Both the position numbers and the translations under genes were made by a program. This document shows, one piece after another, positions 4,808 through 10,619 of a stretch of 10,619 nucleotides of DNA. Location: positions 4,999-15,617 of the forward strand of contig NYST01000008.1 of NCBI GenBank assembly GCA_002683155.1, given 5' to 3'. Positions within the stretch are counted from its first letter, which is position 1, and each line of letters starts with the position of its first letter. The notes under the pieces were generated by a model. The model had not been told where the DNA came from. It saw only the letters and a program-made list of their open reading frames with translations, and did no database searches. The DNA is from Methanobacteriota archaeon. GTDB taxonomy: Archaea; Thermoplasmatota; Poseidoniia; Poseidoniales; Thalassarchaeaceae.

Positions 4808-7204
4808 TCAGCATCCCTCAGAAGGACATCTGGCTGAGAGGTGAACGATAATTCCCGAATCATCGGCCGTGACCCAAACAGCCCGCTCTAGATCCGAAAT
4901 ACCGATTGCTTTCGCTGAAACCAAAGTGCTATTCCCGCCTTCCAACCAATCGTCCATGGTAACATCCCAAATCCCGCTTTGCGGAGAATCACCATGCCAC
5001 TCCAGCGACAACTCCATCTTCACTTCCTCCCTGTTGAAAATAACAAATTCCTCCGAATCTATCCCTCTACCCAAACCACTAGGATTGACATATACATCTG
5101 TAGAATCTTTTATTCTGAATGCAACCATGCTTCCATCTGATTTGCATTTTGCTAGCCATCCTTCGGTTCCAACACCTATGGTTCCCTCGCCACTTAGATT
5201 TCCTGTTAGTCGAATGGCAGAGTAGTTACCCATCTCTTCTGACCAGTTTGAACTGGTGTTAACTTGCTTCGCAACATTTCCAGACGGACAGAAAGGTGAT
5301 CCGTAGTCGGAATGGACCAGGATATCGCCCATTTCTATGAAGTCTCTAGGGATCATCCATGAGCCTCCATTGACTTGTATTAATCGCTCTGAACTATTGA
5401 TCGGCATTTTCCATGGACCAATAGTCTCGTTATCCTTGGACAAGTAAACTAACGGTCCAAATGCCCTGCCCTGGCCATCGAAAGAATCAGAATTTTGTAT
5501 GGCCCCTTCGTGCCCTTGGAGGCAAATTTCCTGAAACCCTTGACTTATGTTACTATCATTCATGGATTCCCAATATGGGCTCTCTACTACAAGTAAACCA
5601 CCTGCAGAATTTATCACATTGCAAATTATGGGGTTTTCGGGACTTCCTCTGAGGTCCCAGAAAGGATTTGAAAAACTACTATTGATTAAGTTTGATAATT
5701 TAATCACATGCTCCACTTCGAAGCCAGAAACATCTACAAGAATCTTGAGGAAGTGTGGTGAAAAAACACCTTGTGGCGGGTTAATCGAGATCGATAATTC
5801 CAAGGTTTCCTTTTGAGTCAGACCATCGAATCTGCAGACTCCCCCAGATTCGGAACATGAGTAGTTCACCATCCATTCTTCTGGTTCTGAACCCTCGACT
5901 CTGAACTGGAGCCATCCTGAAACTGGCATCACTCCCTGTGGTTCCAATAATAACGATAATTCAACTCCATTTTCCGCATCAAAAAGCAACTCTTCCGGCC
6001 AAGATTCAGTGGAAACTCCAGCATCGTATTCTTCCATCTCATACGATGGAACCGATCCTGGCATCCCCGCAATTAGAACAATGATTGCAATCGCCACGAA
6101 TCTGCTCCTGAATCGCTCTTCTAGGCCAAAATGCTCGTCCAGTATTATCGGCTGCGGCAGATTGTCAGGATTGAATCTCTGCCATGCAGCCACAAATGCA
6201 AGGAAAATCCATGGGGTCCATTTCGCAGTTGCAAAAACTACCACCATTACGAATAGGACAATGAGAAAAATCGACGTTTGAGTACTGCCGGATCTCATCT
6301 CAGAAGGGCCAATAATTGCATGCAGCAATCTATCGCCTGGAAAGCCGGGGATCGGCAGCATCAAGCCCCATCCAACTATTGAAAGACCAATTCCTGCAAT
6401 GCCAGTTGGGTGCAACCATTGTAGCCTAATTCCCGATTCACTACCCATCCATGATTCGACCAAATGTCCTGTGATTAGGTTTGTATCGAAGACTGTCGGG
6501 GCACCTGTAAGTTCAGGGGGATTACTCGGCGTCAATATTAGTCCCAATATCGTCAGAATACTTCCCGACAAGACTAGTATTATTGGCACCACTACTTCGA
6601 TCGTCCCCAGTGATCGTCTATTTGGCATTGGAACTAGATCCGGCTTCCTCTGCCCAATGGAACCCACGATTCCAAAAGGCCACCACCCAGGTATTGGGAA
6701 GACAATTGGTGCGATGTGCCCGACTTCAACTTCGAATTTTCTAGCTACTAATACTCGGCAATAGCTAGCCAAAAGTAGTGTGAAAATTACCGGTGCAGTG
6801 AAGAAAAATAATGACCATCCGAATTCGCTAAATCCAGAACCACCATAATCGTACTCGGAAAACCAATGTTCACCCACTAAGGTCATGAATGCCGACATAA
6901 CCAGCCATAGGGATATTTGTTGAAAGCCTCCAATGACCGAACTTCCACTGGGCGCTCTTGCGATAGTCATAACGGGTGGATTTGTGTTCTCCAGGGAACC
7001 GACCAAACCCATCGGTTCCAAGTGATTGTTTAGTTGAAGAAGCTGTTCCCCGACACCCAGTTCGTCCTTCCCCTGAACCTCCCAAGAATTTGGATAAGCG
7101 CCTTCATTACCAAGATCAAAAAACCTTGAAGCAATTACTTCCAGAAGTTCACGAGTACCCCACGTCTCAGAATCGACTAGTATTTCTTCGGGCACTGCGC
7201 TCAC
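4808..7204 (-). CDS. Site-2 protease-like (M50) membrane pseudoprotease with exported C-terminal domain
   Basis: A 798-residue multi-domain membrane protein. Residues about 33-85 resemble the soluble head of archaeal M50 proteins (L-x-P-x-G-L-V-x-x-L ... I-A-R-A-P). Hydrophobic segments lie at about 97-112, 131-152, 201-225, 267-287, 310-342 and 369-385. The core follows the M50 layout: helix plus ARKFEVEV, then APIVFPIPGWWPFGIVGSIG, N-R-R-S-L-G and a long helix, then HPTGIAGIGLSIVGWGLMLP. Where active enzymes have HExxH, this protein has SYCRV (147-151). The second metal motif (LPxGxLDGG-like) is PIPGFPGDR (284-292), with proline at the aspartate position. Proteolytic activity is therefore unlikely. 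Residues 390-798 are predicted outside the cell, with eight cysteines (450, 457, 528, 561, 639, 687, 793, 798), eleven N-x-S/T sequons and no C-terminal anchor. The start is GTG with GAGGAAGG upstream. It lies 51 bases after atpD and abuts panE. Homology is inferred by eye. Confidence 0.68.
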   Translation of the reverse strand: MSAVPEEILVDSETWGTRELLEVIASRFFDLGNEGAYPNSWEVQGKDELGVGEQLLQLNNHLEPMGLVGSLENTNPPVMTIARAPSGSSVIGGFQQISLWLVMSAFMTLVGEHWFSEYDYGGSGFSEFGWSLFFFTAPVIFTLLLASYCRVLVARKFEVEVGHIAPIVFPIPGWWPFGIVGSIGQRKPDLVPMPNRRSLGTIEVVVPIILVLSGSILTILGLILTPSNPPELTGAPTVFDTNLITGHLVESWMGSESGIRLQWLHPTGIAGIGLSIVGWGLMLPIPGFPGDRLLHAIIGPSEMRSGSTQTSIFLIVLFVMVVVFATAKWTPWIFLAFVAAWQRFNPDNLPQPIILDEHFGLEERFRSRFVAIAIIVLIAGMPGSVPSYEMEEYDAGVSTESWPEELLFDAENGVELSLLLEPQGVMPVSGWLQFRVEGSEPEEWMVNYSCSESGGVCRFDGLTQKETLELSISINPPQGVFSPHFLKILVDVSGFEVEHVIKLSNLINSSFSNPFWDLRGSPENPIICNVINSAGGLLVVESPYWESMNDSNISQGFQEICLQGHEGAIQNSDSFDGQGRAFGPLVYLSKDNETIGPWKMPINSSERLIQVNGGSWMIPRDFIEMGDILVHSDYGSPFCPSGNVAKQVNTSSNWSEEMGNYSAIRLTGNLSGEGTIGVGTEGWLAKCKSDGSMVAFRIKDSTDVYVNPSGLGRGIDSEEFVIFNREEVKMELSLEWHGDSPQSGIWDVTMDDWLEGGNSTLVSAKAIGISDLERAVWVTADDSGIIVHLSARCPSEGC
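6752..6766 (-). other. Degenerate HExxH site (SYCRV) of the M50-like protein
   Basis: These codons encode S147-Y148-C149-R150-V151. Aligned by the flanking residues (hydrophobic helix before, L-V-A-R-K-F-E-V after, compared with Y-L-A-A-K-x-x-x-V in active archaeal M50 proteins), they occupy the position of the zinc ligands and catalytic glutamate. All three essential residues are absent. The alignment is my own reading, without a computed profile. Confidence 0.55.
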
Positions 7205-7255
7205 TCTCGGACCTTCCTCGAGGGATGTCAGATTTGACCCCTGCTCTTGTCTAAC

Positions 7256-7873
7256 TCACTTATTCTTGAAGCGCTTTAGGCGGAAGGTCTCCTCTCTCTC
7301 CATCTCCTCAAGCCTCAGTTGGATGAAGGTCTGCGCTTCTTTCATCTCTGGAATGACCTTGAACTCGAGTGCATTGACCCTTCTCTTGGTGGCTTCTATT
7401 TCTTCCAAGAGCCTCTTCAGTGTAGCTTCCATCTCTGCAGCCTTAACGACCTTCTCAACCAACAGAGAGTACGCGTCAGCAGCCTCATCAATGTAAGGGG
7501 AACCCCCTACCATTCCTAGTCCTCTATCCTCGACTGATAGTTTGAGGTTCTGCCCCTCGACCTTTGGAACCACTACGCCCATGATGTTCCTCTTCGAGAC
7601 CTGGACTTCGGGATGCTTCGATGAGGCTATGGCCGCGCTCTTTACTGCTAATCCTCCCTCTATCGATGAGGCTAGGTTGATTGCTTGAAGCGCATCTCTG
7701 TATGTCCCAACTAGTCCCTCTCTTGCCTCAATCATTTCTGAGAGCAGAGTTCTGAACTCGTGGAATAGGCCATCCCTCTTCATCTTGAGGAGTTTGTACC
7801 CAGTAGAGGTCTGCTTAATCCTGCGCTTCAGATTGATCAGCTCGGACCTGGTTGGCTTGATATCTAAGGCCAT
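7256..7873 (-). CDS. atpD: A-type ATP synthase subunit D (central stalk)
   Basis: A 205-residue subunit of the A1 sector. Family knowledge: D and F form the central rotor shaft inside the A3B3 head and couple it to the membrane ring. The start MALDIKPTRSELINLKRRIK is the typical subunit D N-terminus, followed by GYKLLKMKRDGL. The N-terminal helix (to about 75) and the C-terminal helix (about 130-195, rich in E, K and R and ending FRLKRFKNK) are predicted to pair as an antiparallel coiled coil. The middle is a short globular part with GLGMVGGSPYIDEAADAY. The ATG at 7873 is preceded by CAGGAG. It follows atpB by 20 bases in the standard A-B-D order, so it is part of the same operon. Confidence 0.97.
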   Translation of the reverse strand: MALDIKPTRSELINLKRRIKQTSTGYKLLKMKRDGLFHEFRTLLSEMIEAREGLVGTYRDALQAINLASSIEGGLAVKSAAIASSKHPEVQVSKRNIMGVVVPKVEGQNLKLSVEDRGLGMVGGSPYIDEAADAYSLLVEKVVKAAEMEATLKRLLEEIEATKRRVNALEFKVIPEMKEAQTFIQLRLEEMEREETFRLKRFKNK

Positions 7874-7893
7874 TCACTCAACTCCTGATTCGA

Positions 7894-9288
7894 TTACTCT
7901 TCTTCTCCCTTCTTTTCATCTGGGTGATATTTGTCAATCCACTTCTGGTCCAGTCTGACTAGGAACTTTGTGTCGATGTTTGACAACAGATTCCAAGCCA
8001 AGTCCAAAGTTCCCTCATCTATGGACCTGTCCTCGTCTCTGCTCTGCCTCAGGAACTTGTCTTCGAATATGTCTGCGAACTTGAGAAGTTGGAGGTCCCT
8101 CTCATTCAGTGCATCCTCACCAACAATTGCAACCAATCCTCGTAGCTCTTTTCCTTGAGCGTAGGCTGCATAGAGTTGGTCAGAAACTGACTTGTGATCC
8201 TCTCTCGTTTTTCCTGGTCCTATTCCTGCATTCATCAATCTGCTTAGAGATGGAAGAACGTTGATCGGCGGGTAGATTCCTTTCTGGTGAAGCTCCCTTG
8301 AGATGACTATCTGTCCTTCCGTGATATATCCCGATAGATCTGGAATTGGATGCGTAATATCGTCACCAGGCATAGTTAGGATAGGGAACTGTGTTATGGA
8401 ACCCTTCTTTCCTTTGACCAGACCCGCTCTTTCATACAGCATCGCAAGATCGGTGTACATGTAACCCGGGTAACCTCTCCTTCCAGGAACTTCCTCCCTA
8501 GCCGCTCCAATCTGCCTCAGTGATTCACAGTAGTTTGTCATGTCCGTGTATATGACTAGAACGTGATAGTCGTGTTCGAAGGCTAGGTACTCGGCAGCCG
8601 TGAGTGCCAATCGAGGAGTGATCAGCCGCTCTACAGCCGGGTCGTCGGCTAGGTTTACGAATAGTGCTGCATTCTCAAGTGCCCCAGTCCTCTCTAGGTC
8701 ATGTACGAAGAAGTTGTACTCTTCGGCAGTGATTCCCATTGCGCAGAAAACTACGACGAAGTCGTCGTCGCTACCAACTAGTTTGGCCTGCCTTGCGATT
8801 TGCAAAGCGATGTCGTTGTGAGGGAGTCCGCTTGCACTGAAAATCGGGAGTTTTTGTCCCCTGACAAGTGATGTGCAAGCATCGATCGCGGAAATTCCCG
8901 TCTGGATGAATGATTCCGGGCTCTGTCTCGAATATGGATTAATTGCGGCTCCGATAATGTCGGCCATATCATCAGCAACGATTTCTGGACCACCATCTCT
9001 GGGTCTCCCCGCACCATCCAGAATCCTTCCAATTAGCCCCTTGCTTACAGGGAGCTTAAACACGTCTCCGAGGAATTTTACACCTGTCTGCCTGTCGACA
9101 GATGCCGTCCCTTCGAAGACCTGCACTATCACTTGGTCATCGGATGTGTCTAGAACCTGTCCGTTTTTGATTGAACCGTCACTGAGCCTCAGTTGCACAA
9201 TCTCGTTATACGAAACGGGCTCGGTTTTGTTTAGGAACACAAGAGGTCCCTTTACGTCTGTAATTGTTCTGTACTCTTTTCCACTCAT
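7894..9288 (-). CDS. atpB: A-type ATP synthase subunit B (regulatory, nucleotide-binding)
   Basis: A 464-residue non-catalytic subunit alternating with A in the A1 head. The order is an N-terminal beta-barrel (to about 75), nucleotide-binding domain and C-terminal helical domain. It has the altered P-loop typical of B subunits, SASGLPHND (151-159), instead of GxxGxGKT. It also has CAMGITAEEYNFF (182-194), IYTDMTNYCESLRQI (246-260), GRRGYPGYMYTDLA (269-282) and PSLSRLMNAGIG (346-357), with R350 in the position of the arginine that completes the catalytic site of A. Length is normal. The ATG at 9288 has a strong GGTGAT overlapping the end of atpA, nine bases downstream of that gene's stop codon, which suggests coupled translation. 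Confidence 0.98.
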   Translation of the reverse strand: MSGKEYRTITDVKGPLVFLNKTEPVSYNEIVQLRLSDGSIKNGQVLDTSDDQVIVQVFEGTASVDRQTGVKFLGDVFKLPVSKGLIGRILDGAGRPRDGGPEIVADDMADIIGAAINPYSRQSPESFIQTGISAIDACTSLVRGQKLPIFSASGLPHNDIALQIARQAKLVGSDDDFVVVFCAMGITAEEYNFFVHDLERTGALENAALFVNLADDPAVERLITPRLALTAAEYLAFEHDYHVLVIYTDMTNYCESLRQIGAAREEVPGRRGYPGYMYTDLAMLYERAGLVKGKKGSITQFPILTMPGDDITHPIPDLSGYITEGQIVISRELHQKGIYPPINVLPSLSRLMNAGIGPGKTREDHKSVSDQLYAAYAQGKELRGLVAIVGEDALNERDLQLLKFADIFEDKFLRQSRDEDRSIDEGTLDLAWNLLSNIDTKFLVRLDQKWIDKYHPDEKKGEEE

Positions 9289-9297
9289 AATATCACC

Positions 9298-10619
9298 TCA
9301 GTTTTCCTCCATACTAGCAGCAATCTGTTTCCCCATCTCCGAAACTAGACTCTCGATTCTGCCGTCGTAACCTTCCTCGAACCTACCTCTCATTAGGTCG
9401 GTTCTAGCAGGTACGTTAACCACGTCTTCCAGTTGTGCACCACCAGCAATAGCCTTCTTCCCCTCTTCTTGGAAGTTCAGTATTGCCTTGGCCATGTCAT
9501 ACTGTAGCTTCAGATCGCTGAATGTATCTACGTCGTGGAAGGCGTTCTGCTGTAAGAAGAACTCCCTGATCATCCTCGCTACTTCTAGTGTGAGTTGCTG
9601 GTCTATTGGTAGAGCATCTGAACCTACAAGCTGGACAATCTCCTGCAATTCAGCTTCAATTTGAAGGAGAGTGCTTATCTCGGTCCTAACTTCGGGGAAG
9701 TCGCTCGCAATATTGTCCCTATACCATTGGTCTAGGGCCTGAGGGTACAAGCTATAGGAGCTCAGCCAGTTTATCGCAGGAAAGTGCCTCTGTCTGGCGA
9801 GACCAGCGTCAAGCCCCCAGAAAACCTTCACTATCCTGAGAGTGCCTTGGCTAACGGGTTCCGAGATATCGCCACCGGGTGGGGACACCGCTCCGATCAC
9901 CGACACTGAACCATCATCTCCAGACAAGGTCTCAACTCTCCCTGCCCTCTCATAAAATTCGGCCAGTCTACTTGAGAGGTATGCTGGATAACCCTCCTCG
10001 CCTGGCATCTCCTCCAGCCTCGATGAAATCTCCCTCATCGCCTCAGCCCACCTGCTAGTGGAGTCAGCCATTAGAGCCACGTTGTACCCCATATCTCGGA
10101 AGTACTCTGCGATAGTTACTCCCGTGTAGACGGATGCCTCTCTGGCTGCAACTGGCATATTCGATGTATTTGCAATCATTACCGTCCTGTTCATCAGAGG
10201 CTTATTCGTGTTGGGATCAATCAGGTGGGGGAACTCGTCGAGGACCTCAGTCATTTCATTTCCACGCTCTCCACATCCGATGTAAACCACTATCTGAGCA
10301 TCGGACCACTTTGCAAGTTGCTGTTGGGTGACCGTCTTTCCGGACCCGAACGGTCCAGGGATACCTGCAGTACCGCCCTTAGCAAGAGGGAAGAGGAAGT
10401 CCAGTATCCTCTGTCCTGTAATGAGTGGCACATCCGGTGCGTACTTCTGAACGAATGGTCTAGGGTGCCTTACTGGCCACTCCTGCATCATCGATATTTC
10501 AGATCCGTCTTCGAGCTTGCACACCGTCTGGGTGATGTTGAATGAACCGGACTCTATGCTTTTGATGACTCCTGCCTTTCCAGGTGGTAACATGACCCTG
10601 TGCTCAATAGTCTCGGTTT
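9298..10619 (-). CDS. atpA: A-type ATP synthase subunit A (catalytic), 5' end outside window
   Basis: The last 440 or so codons of the catalytic subunit are present. The frame runs through the right window edge (T-E-T-I-E-H-R-V before the first internal Met at 10593), so the N-terminal part is missing. Family knowledge: three A subunits hydrolyse or synthesise ATP in the A1 head. Visible features are RPFVQKYAPDVPLITGQRIL just before the nucleotide-binding fold, the intact Walker A GPFGSGKT (10333-10356), GCGERGNE with the catalytic-type glutamate, MADSTSRWAEA, EEMPGEEGYPAYL, SPPGGDISEPV and the C-terminal helical domain ending ASMEEN. No intein interrupts the P-loop, although inteins are known there in some archaea. 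It is the first gene of the A-B-D segment seen here. Subunits F, C, E and K would be expected upstream, beyond the window. Whether protons or sodium are pumped cannot be judged from these subunits. Confidence 0.98.
   Translation of the reverse strand, partial: TETIEHRVMLPPGKAGVIKSIESGSFNITQTVCKLEDGSEISMMQEWPVRHPRPFVQKYAPDVPLITGQRILDFLFPLAKGGTAGIPGPFGSGKTVTQQQLAKWSDAQIVVYIGCGERGNEMTEVLDEFPHLIDPNTNKPLMNRTVMIANTSNMPVAAREASVYTGVTIAEYFRDMGYNVALMADSTSRWAEAMREISSRLEEMPGEEGYPAYLSSRLAEFYERAGRVETLSGDDGSVSVIGAVSPPGGDISEPVSQGTLRIVKVFWGLDAGLARQRHFPAINWLSSYSLYPQALDQWYRDNIASDFPEVRTEISTLLQIEAELQEIVQLVGSDALPIDQQLTLEVARMIREFFLQQNAFHDVDTFSDLKLQYDMAKAILNFQEEGKKAIAGGAQLEDVVNVPARTDLMRGRFEEGYDGRIESLVSEMGKQIAASMEEN

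Noticed and set aside
6399..6764. 121-codon plus-strand open frame
   Set aside because: It is antisense to the membrane core of the 798-residue protein. The sense frame shows clear hydrophobic segments and motif order.
7216..7223. 8-base palindrome CCTCGAGG between atpD and the membrane-protein gene
   Set aside because: It is too short to stand out from chance and overlaps the Shine-Dalgarno sequence of the downstream gene. There is no T-run, so it is not a terminator.
8873..9370. 165-codon plus-strand open frame
   Set aside because: It is the antisense shadow of atpB and of the atpA 3' end. The composition is low-complexity S/P/T and no motif is seen.
10333..10356. Possible intein at the atpA P-loop
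   Set aside because: GPFGSGKT is uninterrupted and the flanking protein is continuous.
1..10619. tRNA genes, CRISPR arrays, insertion sequences or defence islands
   Set aside because: None was found. Every sizeable stretch is accounted for by recognisable genes, and no spaced direct repeats or terminal inverted repeats of the required kind were seen.

Overview
The window is archaeal chromosomal DNA, densely packed with core genes and with no mobile element, CRISPR array, tRNA or rRNA visible. The diagnostic genes are a sliding clamp (PCNA), a TFS-type transcript cleavage factor, the C/D-box RNP pair Nop5 and fibrillarin, and A-type (V-like) ATPase subunits A, B and D. Together these exclude a bacterium and point to a euryarchaeote. 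The intact Shine-Dalgarno motifs (GGTGA/GGTGAT, GAGG), a bacterial-type MutM and the style of the membrane proteins suggest a marine Thermoplasmatota-like lineage such as Marine Group II/III. That lineage call is inference, not proof.

Left part (1-2484), information processing: the minus strand carries TFS followed by the 5' end of the PCNA gene, which is cut by the window edge. The plus strand carries nop5 and flpA, 3 bases apart. The two pairs diverge from a 124-base intergenic region. Nop5 and fibrillarin form the 2'-O-methylation enzyme guided by C/D sRNAs. TFS rescues backtracked RNA polymerase and PCNA tethers replication and repair proteins.

Middle (2470-3851): a small two-helix DUF4190-like membrane protein converges on flpA with a 15-base 3' overlap. 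It diverges from a formamidopyrimidine-DNA glycosylase gene (fpg/mutM) that looks bacterial, most like the alphaproteobacterial form. A clean 7-5-7 inverted repeat lies just before the fpg start codon.

Right part (3857-10619), one long minus-strand array read right to left: atpA (5' end cut by the window), atpB, atpD, then a 798-residue membrane protein, then a ketopantoate reductase-family gene whose ATG directly abuts the preceding TGA. The 798-residue protein is the most unusual item. Its N-terminal half follows the layout of archaeal site-2 protease-type (M50) membrane proteins, but the zinc-binding HExxH is replaced by SYCRV and the second metal motif has lost its aspartate. Its C-terminal half is a predicted exported domain with eight cysteines and eleven N-glycosylation sequons. 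It is best read as a pseudoprotease fused to a surface domain.

No gene-free stretch longer than 300 bases exists in the window.
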